Shown: piece by piece, positions 24,970 to 33,503 of the stretch
How the letters are laid out: each line of letters opens with the position of its first letter
How positions within the stretch are numbered: the first letter of the stretch is position 1
From: Bacillota bacterium
Lineage (GTDB): Bacteria > Bacillota > Clostridia > Peptostreptococcales > Anaerovoracaceae
Direction: 5' to 3'
NCBI GenBank assembly: GCA_029239605.1
Contig: JARBUO010000018.1
Location: 1 to 37,387, forward strand
DNA: 37,387 nucleotides
The notes under the pieces: generated by a model
Databases searched by the model: none
What the model was told of the DNA's origin: nothing
Seen by the model: only the letters and a program-made list of their open reading frames with translations
Translations under genes and position numbers: made by a program

Positions 24970-24983
24970 TTGGAACGTGTCAA
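24970..24983. promoter_or_regulatory. Operator O2 (identical second copy)
   Basis: This is a base-for-base second copy of TTGGAACGTGTCAA, 32 bases from O1 (about three helical turns, so on the same DNA face). It lies between the two divergent promoters and could also control the regulator gene. Confidence 0.7.
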
Positions 24984-25010
24984 AAAGTGCTGGGAATTTT
25001 ATTTAGTAAA

Positions 25011-25019
25011 TGCTATACT
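25011..25019 (+). promoter_or_regulatory. Extended -10 promoter of the LacI-SBP regulator
   Basis: TGCTATACT is an extended -10 element on the plus strand, about 87 bases before the regulator start codon. The -35 region is weak, as usual for extended -10 promoters, and sits about 10 bases from O2. Confidence 0.5.
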
Positions 25020-25105
25020 AGCTTGTACGGACCTATCCCAGATGCTATGATAGGTACAGAAATTATGTCGGTTTAGAAACCGTATTCAGAGGGGTGAAGC
25101 TTTTT

Positions 25106-27337
25106 ATGCCTACAATTAAAGACATTGCAAAAGCCGCAGGAGTATCTCACGGAACAGCCTCAAATGTACTGAACGGACGAGGGAATGTCAGCGTGGAAAA
25201 GATTAAACTGGTTGAAAAGGCAGCACTTGAATTGGGCTATAAAATAAATACAAAAGCGCAAACCCTGCGTCAGGGAAAAACCCGTGGAGTCGCCGTCATC
25301 GTTCCAAGCATCGTGTTTCCACATTATGCCGATCTGTATGAAGTTCTCCAGAAGGAGCTTACGTCCAGGGATTATTCGGTGCAGCTTTATACGACAAACT
25401 CCATGGAAGTATCCGAAGCAGCCTCCATTGAAGATGCGCTGTCTGCCAGAGTATCTGCAATTATTTCAGCCAGCTGCTTTACCGATGCACCTTCAGTCTA
25501 TAGTGAGCATGCCTGCGATGTTCCGGTGGTCTTTGTGGACGGCAAGCCAGTAGGAGTCGAACAGAATGCGATGCCCCAGATTGATTCCGCAATTTCCTCC
25601 GGATTTGATTATGCGGCAGCTGGACGGGAGCTTGCGTCCTTTCTGCTGAATCGGAATGCGAAGAAGATTGCCACTTTTACAGGAAGTGAGCACGCTTATC
25701 ATATCGATCAGTTCCTTCAGGGGTTTCTGCCTCTTCTGGAAGCAGAGGGAATTGACTGCAAACTTGTCACATCCTACGATTATCTCGCATCCGTTCAGGC
25801 TTTTGAACTTTTTGAGCCTGACTGTGTTTATGATTATATTGTCTGCAGTGATATGCTGCGACAGCAAGCAGCGATTGCCGCTCATTCCTTTTCAAGCGTG
25901 CATCCCCTGCCCTCCTTTGTAACCATCACCAGCAGAGCTGCCCTGTCTGACAGCAACGCTTACTTATATGAGCTGGATTATAAAAGACTGGCATACCGGA
26001 TTGCATTAAGGCTGATTACGCTTCTGGAAGAAGACGCACGGGACTTTTCCCCGATATTTTTGGAGAACTCCGGTATTAAATATCTTTCTCCCCGTAGTAA
26101 AACGCTTCCAAAAACGCTGAATTTTCTAACCGTAGCGTCCCCTTCTTCTGTGGCGCTGGAACGCCTTCTTCCCCATTTTCGAAGGAAGACAGGAATTGAT
26201 ATGAAACTGACGGTTTTGGGCCTGAATGAACTCTATGATAAGATTAAGGAGGAGGGCAATGCCTCGGATTATGATTTGATCCGCATGGATATGGCTTGGA
26301 TCTCTGAGCTTGCACCAAAGGTTTATGCTCCCCTTGACACCATACCATACGACTGGGACCGGCTCTTTGATCAGATGCTTCCTGTTTTTCTTGAGGATTA
26401 TACTTCCCTGGACAGCAGACGCATTTGTCTGCCCTATGATCCCAGTACGCAGATCCTGTTCTATCGTGCGGATCTGTTCAACGATCCCACCATTAAGCGC
26501 ATGTACTATGAGTACTGCAAAGAAGAGCTCTCTGTTCCTGAGACCTTTGCTCAGTACAATAAGATTTCAAAATTTTTCACCCGAAGCTGCCACCACGGTT
26601 CACCGCTGAAATTTGGAAATACTGTTGCCATCGGAAACTCTGGGGTAAGCCCAAGTGAATATCTGCCCAGGCTGTTTGCAGAGGGCGGAAGCCTTTTTGA
26701 TCAAGACGGAAGGATTTCGCTGAATACAGCAGCTGCCCTAAGAGCGCTGGAAAGCTATAAGGAAGCCTATGAGTATTCCGATAAGAGAATCTACCAGTGG
26801 TGGAAAAATGCCCTTGAGGGTTTTGCGGAAGGAAATGCTGCAATGACTATGGTTTTCATGAATCATGCGTCTGATATTATCAATACTAAGATATCAAATA
26901 TCGCAGGGAAGATTGGGTTTGACGCAGTTCCCGGAGGAAAGCCTTTGGTGGGCGGGGGAGTCATTGGAATTCACCCCCATTCCAAAGCAAAGGAAGCCGC
27001 CTGTGAATTTATCAGCTGGCTCTACAGTGATGAAGTGGCCTCTGTTTTCACCATGCTGGGGGGGCTGTCACCGTGTAAAACCGTATATAACAACAGGAAT
27101 GTTCTTGAGCTTTATCCCTGGCTGTCAGCAGCGAAACGAAGTTTTTCCATCGGTCAGCGCAGGGTAGATAATAAATACTACAAGAATTTCAGTGAGAAAA
27201 TGCTGGAGCAGATAATCAGTGTCAGCATCAAGGATGCGGTTACCGGGCAGCTTTCCGCACAAGAGGCACTCAGCCTCGCCCAGAATCGATGTGAAGAATT
27301 TTTTATCCAAAGAAACTCAGCAGAAATACGCTTTTGA
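25106..27337 (+). CDS. LacI-family regulator fused to a solute-binding-protein domain
   Basis: From the ATG at 25106 (after GAGGGGTG; the GTG at 25094 lies in the ribosome binding site) the protein has 743 residues, about twice the usual LacI length. Residues 1-60 are the LacI helix-turn-helix and hinge (TIKDIAKAAGVSHGTASNVLN). Residues about 60-335 are a LacI/periplasmic-binding-type effector domain starting TRGVAVIVPSIVFPHYADLY. From about 340 to 740 a second, complete MalE-like binding domain follows (LNFLTVASPSSVALERLLPHF, LPYDPSTQILFYRADLF, FAEGNAAMTMVFMNHAS, GGGVIGIHPHSKAKEAACEFI). No signal peptide is present, so it is cytoplasmic. It is divergent from the importer operon and probably represses it through O1 and O2, sensing the imported ligand or a second signal. 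Confidence 0.9.
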   Translation: MPTIKDIAKAAGVSHGTASNVLNGRGNVSVEKIKLVEKAALELGYKINTKAQTLRQGKTRGVAVIVPSIVFPHYADLYEVLQKELTSRDYSVQLYTTNSMEVSEAASIEDALSARVSAIISASCFTDAPSVYSEHACDVPVVFVDGKPVGVEQNAMPQIDSAISSGFDYAAAGRELASFLLNRNAKKIATFTGSEHAYHIDQFLQGFLPLLEAEGIDCKLVTSYDYLASVQAFELFEPDCVYDYIVCSDMLRQQAAIAAHSFSSVHPLPSFVTITSRAALSDSNAYLYELDYKRLAYRIALRLITLLEEDARDFSPIFLENSGIKYLSPRSKTLPKTLNFLTVASPSSVALERLLPHFRRKTGIDMKLTVLGLNELYDKIKEEGNASDYDLIRMDMAWISELAPKVYAPLDTIPYDWDRLFDQMLPVFLEDYTSLDSRRICLPYDPSTQILFYRADLFNDPTIKRMYYEYCKEELSVPETFAQYNKISKFFTRSCHHGSPLKFGNTVAIGNSGVSPSEYLPRLFAEGGSLFDQDGRISLNTAAALRALESYKEAYEYSDKRIYQWWKNALEGFAEGNAAMTMVFMNHASDIINTKISNIAGKIGFDAVPGGKPLVGGGVIGIHPHSKAKEAACEFISWLYSDEVASVFTMLGGLSPCKTVYNNRNVLELYPWLSAAKRSFSIGQRRVDNKYYKNFSEKMLEQIISVSIKDAVTGQLSAQEALSLAQNRCEEFFIQRNSAEIRF

Positions 27338-27362
27338 AATGCAAATCATGCTTATAAATACA

Positions 27363-27392
27363 CAAGGCGCTCTTAGACATAAGAGCGCCTTG
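27363..27392. terminator. Bidirectional terminator between the regulator and walK
   Basis: CAAGGCGCTCTTA (27363-27375) and TAAGAGCGCCTTG (27380-27392) form a perfect 13-bp stem with a four-base loop. It lies between convergent genes, three bases after the walK stop and 25 bases after the regulator stop, and the flanks are T-rich on both strands. Confidence 0.88.
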
Positions 27393-27394
27393 AC

Positions 27395-29227
27395 TTATTC
27401 TATGTTCTTTATTCCCCTTGAATGGGAAAGGGGCAAGGTGATCGTCACTTTTGTTCCTCGTCCTTCTTTACTCTCCATTTCAATGCTTCCTTTATGTTCT
27501 TCGATAATCTGCTTTGAAATGGCCAGGCCCAGACCGGTTCCTCCCATTGCTCTTGATCGTGCCTTATCTACCCGGAAGAAACGTTCAAATACGCGAGACA
27601 ATTCTTTTTCAGGGATGCCGATTCCGTTGTCCGTGATGATAATCTGTGCTGATTTATTCAACCGCAGCGCATCGATATCGATTCGTCCGCCTTCCTGTGT
27701 ATATTTTATGGCGTTGCTCAGTACATTGAGCAGAACCTGCTCAATTCCGTCTCTGTCAATAACTGCCATGATTTTCTGTCCATCATCAAAGATACAGTTC
27801 ATGTGCTGGTTTTTATTTTTCGCAGTCATTTCAACCTTGGTAACAACAGATTTTAGCAGACTGATGAGATTGCTTTCTTTCTTATTCCATTTTTCCTGCT
27901 TATAATCCAGTCGCGAAAGCTGCAGCAGCTCCTTTACCAACCGGTTCATCCGGTCCGCTTCTGCATCGATGATATTTAAAAACTGCGTTTCTGTCTCCTT
28001 GTCGTCAACCTGACCGCTAAGGAGGGTCTCGGTATAGCTCTTGATGGTTGTAAGTGGGGTTTTTAACTCATGGGAGACATTGGCCACAAAATCCGTCTGC
28101 ATATTCTCCAGCTTCTGACGCTCGGTAATGTCCTGCAGGATCATGATAATGCCCACATCCTGCGAATTCTCGTCCTTGAACCGATCATACCGTACCGCAA
28201 AGGTCGATCCCCCGTAGAAAAATACATCCGTTGCTCCGCCGTCTTTGCTGTTTTCCCGAAGCCTGTCAAACATCAACCCCTCGTTATAGCCTTTGATGAT
28301 GTCATCGTAGTAGCGGTTTACCATATCATCGGCAGTAATGCTCAGCATCGCCATAGCTGCAGGATTCGCGTGTATAATATGACCCGACAGGTCTACTGCG
28401 ATGAGCCCGTCCGCCATGTATTTCAGGATGGTTTCCAGTTTGCTTTTTTCATTGGAGATTTCTGAAAGGGTCAGATTCAGCTGCTGTCTCAGCAGATTGA
28501 ACATCTCAGCAAGACGGCCGATTTCATCATCTGATTTGACACTGACCTCCTGGCTGAAGTCGCCTTTCGCCATTTTTTCGGCCTTTTCCGTTACATCATT
28601 GATCGGTACTGTGATGCTTCTGGCAATAAAAAAGCCAAGCACTACAGTAATCAGCAAGGCGATTACCATTGCCTGAACAAAGATAAGTTTTGATTTATCG
28701 ATGGTGGTATAAACGCTGGTCATATCCTCGCGGATATAAAGAACCCCTTTAATCGAATCTTCTTCACCGATGGGAAAAACGAGACTTTTTACCGGAGTTT
28801 CCTTTTTAGGCGATTTAATAATCTCGTCTTTTTCATCGATCTTACCGTTAAGACCGCTCACTATGAGATCCTGATTCAAAAACTCTACAGCGCTTTTTAA
28901 AATTAAATTTTCATTGTTGGATGCAGCAATGATGGTAAAATCATTATCTACCACAAAGATTTCCTGCTGAACTCCTTTTGACCAGCTGCTGATATTGGTC
29001 TGGATCTCAGCCTGATGACTGGCCAGATCTCCATATTCCTGCAGAGATGAACGCAGCATAGTTTCCTCAACCATACGGGTAATATTGTCACGAATTGAAT
29101 CTTTATAATAAGCCTCGAGTTGGCTCATGATAAAGACTCCGATGATTGTTGTTGCGATAAATACAAGTAGGAAGTAGATAAAAACAATCTTCCACCTTAT
29201 GCTGGACCATCTTTTTTTTCCGATCAT
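27395..29227 (-). CDS. walK: WalK-like sensor histidine kinase
   Basis: This 610-residue membrane kinase has TM1 (about 15-34), an extracellular sensor domain of ~150 residues, TM2 (about 185-205), a HAMP domain (RSITVPINDVTEKAEKMAKG), a PAS domain (about 270-375), the HisKA box FVANVSHELKTPLTTIKSYT, and the ATPase with N (NVLSNAIKYT), G1 (ITDNGIGIPE), F (FERFFRVDKARSR) and G2 (GGTGLGLAI) boxes. This order is that of WalK/VicK, which monitors cell-wall metabolism; PhoR/ResE-type kinases share it. It starts five bases after walR. The accessory walH/I/J genes are not beside it, so the symbol rests mostly on its partner. Confidence 0.85.
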   Translation of the reverse strand: MIGKKRWSSIRWKIVFIYFLLVFIATTIIGVFIMSQLEAYYKDSIRDNITRMVEETMLRSSLQEYGDLASHQAEIQTNISSWSKGVQQEIFVVDNDFTIIAASNNENLILKSAVEFLNQDLIVSGLNGKIDEKDEIIKSPKKETPVKSLVFPIGEEDSIKGVLYIREDMTSVYTTIDKSKLIFVQAMVIALLITVVLGFFIARSITVPINDVTEKAEKMAKGDFSQEVSVKSDDEIGRLAEMFNLLRQQLNLTLSEISNEKSKLETILKYMADGLIAVDLSGHIIHANPAAMAMLSITADDMVNRYYDDIIKGYNEGLMFDRLRENSKDGGATDVFFYGGSTFAVRYDRFKDENSQDVGIIMILQDITERQKLENMQTDFVANVSHELKTPLTTIKSYTETLLSGQVDDKETETQFLNIIDAEADRMNRLVKELLQLSRLDYKQEKWNKKESNLISLLKSVVTKVEMTAKNKNQHMNCIFDDGQKIMAVIDRDGIEQVLLNVLSNAIKYTQEGGRIDIDALRLNKSAQIIITDNGIGIPEKELSRVFERFFRVDKARSRAMGGTGLGLAISKQIIEEHKGSIEMESKEGRGTKVTITLPLSHSRGIKNIE

Positions 29228-29232
29228 AACCG

Positions 29233-29931
29233 TTACGGCCTCCTGAAGTAGTACCCTATGCCTCTTTTTGTCATGATGTACTTGGGATCGCTGGAGTCAT
29301 CCTCAAGCTTTTCCCGCAAACGGCGAACCGTTACGTCAACAGTCCGGATGTCTCCATAATATTCATAACCCCAGACTTCTTCAAGAAGCTGTTCCCTTGA
29401 AAATACCTTATTTTCCCGTTCGGCCAGATACTTGAGCAATTCAAATTCCCGGAGTGTCAGTTCCAGCGCCGTTCCGTGTTTCCTGACCTCGTATCGGTTC
29501 AGATCGATTGCCAGACTGCCAAAGTCCTGAATGTTAGAGGGCACATCCTGCAAGCTTGTCATAAGATCTGTTCTTCTGATATTGGCTTTAATTCTTGCAA
29601 TCAGCTCCCTCATACCAAAGGGTTTGGTTATATAATCATCTGCTCCAAGTTCCAGTCCCAGAACCTTGTCTACCTCTTCTTCTTTTGCGGTAAGCATCAG
29701 AATGGGAACCGAGCAGGTCTCTCTCACTTTTTTGCAAACCTGAAAGCCGTCCATGAGCGGCAGCATGACATCGAGAAGGACTAAATCGGGCTGCCCTGCA
29801 AGGGCCTTTTCAAGACCTTCCTGCCCGTCATATGCGGTATCCACCTCAAAGCCTTCCTTCACCAGGTTAAATTTTATAATATCCGATATGGATTTTTCAT
29901 CTTCTATGATCAGCACTTTTTTAGTGTCCAT
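29233..29931 (-). CDS. walR: WalR-like OmpR-family response regulator
   Basis: From the ATG at 29931, six bases after GGGGAGG, the protein has 232 residues. The receiver domain shows the acidic pocket IIEDEK (residues 8-13), phospho-acceptor Asp54 (LVLLDVMLP), the switch Thr in MLTAKE and Lys in ITKPFG. The DNA-binding winged helix contains LTLREFELLKYLAE and VWGYEYYGDIRTVDVTVRRL, the segment that most resembles WalR/YycF. It is the first gene of the two-gene operon and has a consensus promoter. In Firmicutes WalR is usually essential and controls autolysins; the same role is inferred here. Confidence 0.9.
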   Translation of the reverse strand: MDTKKVLIIEDEKSISDIIKFNLVKEGFEVDTAYDGQEGLEKALAGQPDLVLLDVMLPLMDGFQVCKKVRETCSVPILMLTAKEEEVDKVLGLELGADDYITKPFGMRELIARIKANIRRTDLMTSLQDVPSNIQDFGSLAIDLNRYEVRKHGTALELTLREFELLKYLAERENKVFSREQLLEEVWGYEYYGDIRTVDVTVRRLREKLEDDSSDPKYIMTKRGIGYYFRRP

Positions 29932-29971
29932 AGCCATCCTCCCCAATCTTTTTGGAAAACAGTACTAAGCA

Positions 29972-30000
29972 ATTATAACAAATATTTTCCTTTGCGTCAA
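29972..30000 (-). promoter_or_regulatory. Sigma-A promoter of walRK
   Basis: On the minus strand TTGACG (29995-30000), a 17-base spacer and TATAAT (29972-29977) lie about 40 bases before the walR start codon. Confidence 0.85.
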
Positions 30001-30271
30001 AAAACCATTTTATGTCATATTTATTAGGAATTTTGTCTGTTTTCCCAGCAGCTATTTTCGCCTCGGCACCCAGTACTTTCAAGTGCTGCCTCAACGTGCG
30101 CCCATTCTATATCTTTGTACTTTCTTTATTATGAATCCGGTACTTTATATTACTCTGGAAAAATATCACTTCGGTTTTTCTTTTCGTAAATATGATAATC
30201 CAGTATATGATACTAGATTGAAATCATCTTAAAAAATTGATATCTCAATGATATACCCTGTTTCATAAAAA
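30001..30271. other. Intergenic region upstream of walR
   Basis: This stretch is AT-rich and holds no gene I can support. One GC-rich island (about 30045-30110) stands out and includes a near-perfect palindrome CAGTACTTTCAAGTGCTG. I do not recognise a riboswitch in it. Between about 30115 and 30260 I see only AT-rich sequence. Confidence 0.5.
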
Positions 30272-30312
30272 AAGGCTCCCCCAAAGAAATTCAACTCTAT
30301 GGCAGAAGCCTT
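30265..30312 (-). terminator. Terminator at the end of the sugar-acid operon
   Basis: AAGGCT (30272-30277) pairs with AGCCTT (30307-30312), and an inner stem pairs CCAAAGA (30281-30287) with TCTATGG (30296-30302). On the minus strand T7 follows. It probably ends the long minus-strand operon whose last gene stops at 30600; read on the plus strand it is followed by CTTTTTG and may work in both directions. Confidence 0.7.
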
Positions 30313-30599
30313 CTTTTTGTTGCATAGTTTTTGTTACTCCATTCAATAAGGGCGAAGAACTGTTGATTGCGGCCCGAAAGCGGCTGTTGGAATGATTTTG
30401 CCCATGCTCCGCTGAACTTGAGCAAAAGGTTCTGCGGCTGTCAAACACAGTTACGGCTAGGTTTGACAGTCTGAACCTTGCGAAAGGAAGCGCTTAGCGT
30501 GTCAAAATCCTGACCTGCCGATGAGGTCGCAATCAGATACGATCCAGAAAATCCAGAGAAATTGCTTTACCCTCCAAATTTTAAGTACAATACCTGTCC
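30313..30599 (-). other. Structured 3' region downstream of the sugar-acid operon
   Basis: This gene-free stretch is rich in base-paired segments. The strongest is a hairpin pairing 30426-30432 with 30473-30479 and 30438-30445 with 30462-30469 (AAGGTTC/GAACCTT and CTGTCAAA/TTTGACAG). Others are GGGC/GCCC at 30350-30403, enclosing a GAAA-loop hairpin (plus strand), and GACCT/AGGTC at 30512-30528. It lies between the last operon gene and the terminator. It could be a long 3' UTR, a small RNA or a degenerate dispersed repeat; I could not match a known RNA family. A 61-codon minus-strand frame inside it (30263-30448) looks spurious. Confidence 0.5.
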
Positions 30600-31775
30600 T
30601 CATGGTATGAGGACAGCTTTGACGGTTTTCTTTTCCTCCATGAGCTGAAGGGCCTGGTCCGCCTCTTTCAGCGGGATTCGATGAGAAATCATCTCTGCCA
30701 GAAGCTCCTTGTGCTTCTCGTAAATCTTCAACGCCTGATATGTATTTTTTACATCACCGACCCAGACTCCTTTCACAGTTACATTTTTCCGTACCACGTC
30801 CCGGAACCAGTTGATTTTTACATCCCCTACATCAACTGCGATTCCTGCAGATGCATAGGTTCCATTGACGGATGTAAATTTGATTCCCTCTTCAACGGCC
30901 TCCTTGGTCCCTGCCAGTTCCAAAACCACATCTCCGCCCCTCCCGTCTGTAAAGGCCATCACCTGGCGGAGCCGTTCCTCTTCAGTGGTCTGACTCCGGT
31001 CAATGATATGGGTGGCGCCGGCTTTCCTGCACAGGTCCAGCCTCTCCTTCGTGCCTCCGATGACAATGATATTTTGAGCACCGGCTTCCTTTGCAAAAAG
31101 AACTGCGTAGATTCCCAAAGGTCCCGGCCCCTGAATCACCACATGATCCGCCTGATCGATTCGAATTTGCTCAAATACGCATGCCGTAGTCGTTCCTGCA
31201 CAGCAGGCGGACACATAGGGAATGTAATCCTCTTCCGGCTTCACTTCCTCAGCTTTTCGAATTCTAATGATTTCCGTTTCCGGTGTCAGAAGCATATGGG
31301 ATGAGTAACTTCCATTCAGGTAGGGGTAATCGTTGATGGATTTTGAGAATCCATAGGTCCATCTCGAGGTGCAGTTGTAAGTTTTTCTCTTGATTAGACA
31401 CTGATAGCATGCTTTACAGCTTACACCCCGGTTCCATAAGATCAGGTCGCCCTCTGCAAGCTCGTTCTGAAAAATATCCATGCGCCCGGTGTTGACTTGA
31501 TCTACAATGCCGAGTCCTTCATGACCGAGAATCATAGGAAGGCGGCTGCGCATATCTTCTCCTTTCCACACATGAACGTCTGAACCGCAGATACCAGACG
31601 CGATGATCTTTACCAATACCTCGCCGTTCTGCGGCTGGGGAAGCTTGAATTCTCTGTAACACAAAGGCTTTCCGAATTCCTCCACGACCATGGCATACGC
31701 GTTAGGCTCAGCCAACACCCCGTTTTTACGCTTTAGATCCTGCCCGCCATTCTCACCACCGATTTTACCGCTCAT
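30600..31775 (-). CDS. Zinc-dependent alcohol dehydrogenase family protein
   Basis: This 391-residue medium-chain dehydrogenase (MDR) is longer than usual because of an N-terminal extension of about 25 residues. The catalytic-zinc region is ASGICGSDVHVWKGE with GHEGLGIVDQV. The structural-zinc cysteines are in CKACYQCLIKRKTYNC. The nucleotide domain carries GPGPLGIYAVLFAKEAG and then VIGGTKERL; the lack of an acidic residue after the second strand leaves the NAD/NADP preference open. Its start overlaps the IlvD/Edd gene by four bases, and it is the last gene of the operon. It probably oxidises a hydroxyl group of the pathway substrate or reduces an aldehyde product. Confidence 0.9.
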   Translation of the reverse strand: MSGKIGGENGGQDLKRKNGVLAEPNAYAMVVEEFGKPLCYREFKLPQPQNGEVLVKIIASGICGSDVHVWKGEDMRSRLPMILGHEGLGIVDQVNTGRMDIFQNELAEGDLILWNRGVSCKACYQCLIKRKTYNCTSRWTYGFSKSINDYPYLNGSYSSHMLLTPETEIIRIRKAEEVKPEEDYIPYVSACCAGTTTACVFEQIRIDQADHVVIQGPGPLGIYAVLFAKEAGAQNIIVIGGTKERLDLCRKAGATHIIDRSQTTEEERLRQVMAFTDGRGGDVVLELAGTKEAVEEGIKFTSVNGTYASAGIAVDVGDVKINWFRDVVRKNVTVKGVWVGDVKNTYQALKIYEKHKELLAEMISHRIPLKEADQALQLMEEKKTVKAVLIP

Positions 31776-33463
31776 AGTCTGGCCCCCTCTCTTGCTTCTC
31801 CTGCAATGAGGAAATAAATTCTTAAAATTCCCTTCTCCCGCCGCTCAGGGCAGACTGCGGGAATACGATCCTCGAAATCAGGAGCTTCATTTTGAAGGAG
31901 TCCCTTTACCGTATCGATGACAATGGGATCGCCGTTGCGCACTCTTGCCAGCGGACCTCCGGAAGCAGCCTCCGGCGTGATTTGACAAACACCAACGCCC
32001 TTGGCAAAACCGGAAAATCTTCCGTCGGTGATAACTGCCACATCCTCTTCTAACCCGGCTCCCACAACAGCACCTGAAACCCCAAAGCAATCAGGCATAC
32101 CAGGTCCTCCCTTAGGCCCCATAAATCGAAGCACGATGGCGTCTCCTTTTTTCACTTCACCGGCCTCTACCGCCGCCATGGCCTCACGCTGGGATTCGTA
32201 TACCTTGGCGCTGCCTGCAAATTGATTTTTGCTGTGCCGGAAAGCTCTTACTACGGCACTTTCCGCAAGGTTCCCCTTCAGAACAATAATTCCTCCGTTA
32301 TCCATCACCGGATCCTCTATCGATCTGATTACCGGTCCAGCAGCTACGGTCCTGTAGGAAGCGGCTTCACTGTTTTCCCATTCCTCTTTGGCAAGCCGCC
32401 CGTTTTCGCATATTTCACTCAAGGTCTTCCCTGAAACACTTATCTGTTCTGTATCAAGTTCACTGCTGATCACACTCATCACCGCCGGCATTCCACCAGA
32501 CCGCTCCAGCTCGGTTAGATAATAATCTCCTACCGGCTTGGTGTTGAGTACACAGGGAATTTTTCTGCTGGTGTCTGCGATAAAGTCTATATTCAGTTCA
32601 TCGTGATATTCCATATCATGGCTCAAAGCAAGCATATGCAGGATCGAATTAGAAGCTGCACCGATTGCCATTGCGCTTTTTATCATATTGGCCAATGATG
32701 CTCGCGTGACAATTTGAGAGAATTTTATATTCTGTTCAACCAGCTCTACAATGCGGTTTCCCGCCTCCTTTGCCAGCCTGAGCTGCGCTGCGGAACCTGC
32801 AAGTTTTGTGGAGGAAAATGGCATAGAAATTCCCAGGGCTTCCGACAGCACCTGCATGGTATTTGCGGTTCCCATGATGGGGCAAGCGCCGCTTCCCGGA
32901 ATTATATTGTTCTCCCACTCTTTGATAAGTTCCTCTTCCATGGAAAAGATCTTCCCGCTGAAGACCTTTTCATCCAGATCCGCCAGAGACACTTCTTTCC
33001 CTCCAACCCATCCGGTCTCCATCAGTCCGCCTGGGACAATCATGGTGGGCAGATCAAGTCTGGATGCACCCAGCAATGCACCGGGGATAGTCTTGTCACA
33101 GGTTGTTACAATGACGATTCCATCGAAAAGCTGCAACCTTGCAATGGTTTCAATATCCATGGCAATTAGTTCTCTTGTGGGAAGGTCATATCGGATTCCC
33201 GAGAGGCCAAGAACCTGTGTGGCACATTGGGATATGGTGGAAAATTCTAAAGGAGTCGCTCCTGCCTGCCAAATCCCATTCTTCACACTTTCAACAACAT
33301 TTTTTAAATGAAAATGACCTGGGCAAACTTCACTGAATGTATTTACCACGGCAATGAGCGGCTGATCCAGATCCCGGTCTGTCAATCCGATTCCCTTGTA
33401 AACAGCTCTTCGGTGTGTCGAACGCTGTCCTGCGTAGTATTGCTTTGTATTATATTCTGTCAT
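31772..33463 (-). CDS. IlvD/Edd family dehydratase (sugar-acid or dihydroxy-acid dehydratase)
   Basis: This 563-residue Fe-S enzyme removes water from a 2,3-dihydroxy acid to give a 2-keto acid. The three cluster cysteines are visible in EVCPGHFHL (about 45-53), TTCDKTIPG (about 119-127) and GSGACPIMGTANTM (about 191-204). MGPKGGPGMPD and ITDGRFSGFAKG near the C-terminus bind the substrate and Mg. No valine or isoleucine synthesis gene is nearby; dehydrogenases, a cupin and an enolase-superfamily gene surround it. I therefore favour a sugar-acid dehydratase over IlvD proper. GAGGAA precedes the ATG. Confidence 0.9.
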   Translation of the reverse strand: MTEYNTKQYYAGQRSTHRRAVYKGIGLTDRDLDQPLIAVVNTFSEVCPGHFHLKNVVESVKNGIWQAGATPLEFSTISQCATQVLGLSGIRYDLPTRELIAMDIETIARLQLFDGIVIVTTCDKTIPGALLGASRLDLPTMIVPGGLMETGWVGGKEVSLADLDEKVFSGKIFSMEEELIKEWENNIIPGSGACPIMGTANTMQVLSEALGISMPFSSTKLAGSAAQLRLAKEAGNRIVELVEQNIKFSQIVTRASLANMIKSAMAIGAASNSILHMLALSHDMEYHDELNIDFIADTSRKIPCVLNTKPVGDYYLTELERSGGMPAVMSVISSELDTEQISVSGKTLSEICENGRLAKEEWENSEAASYRTVAAGPVIRSIEDPVMDNGGIIVLKGNLAESAVVRAFRHSKNQFAGSAKVYESQREAMAAVEAGEVKKGDAIVLRFMGPKGGPGMPDCFGVSGAVVGAGLEEDVAVITDGRFSGFAKGVGVCQITPEAASGGPLARVRNGDPIVIDTVKGLLQNEAPDFEDRIPAVCPERREKGILRIYFLIAGEAREGARL

Positions 33464-33503
33464 TTTACTGTTCCTCTTCTATTTCTCAATTTGCTGCTGC
33501 CCC

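Noticed and set aside
30020..30110. Lysine riboswitch-like GTGCCGAGGCGAAAATAGCTGCTGG on the minus strand upstream of walR
   Set aside because: It is only loosely similar to one loop of the L-box; the element is far too short and no lysine gene follows.
30263..30448. 61-codon minus-strand frame in the structured 3' region
   Set aside because: It covers the terminator hairpin, has no good ribosome binding site and no protein-like composition.
31772..33463. Biosynthetic IlvD assignment for the dehydratase
   Set aside because: No branched-chain synthesis gene is nearby and the operon partners are catabolic-type enzymes; only the family-level call is safe.
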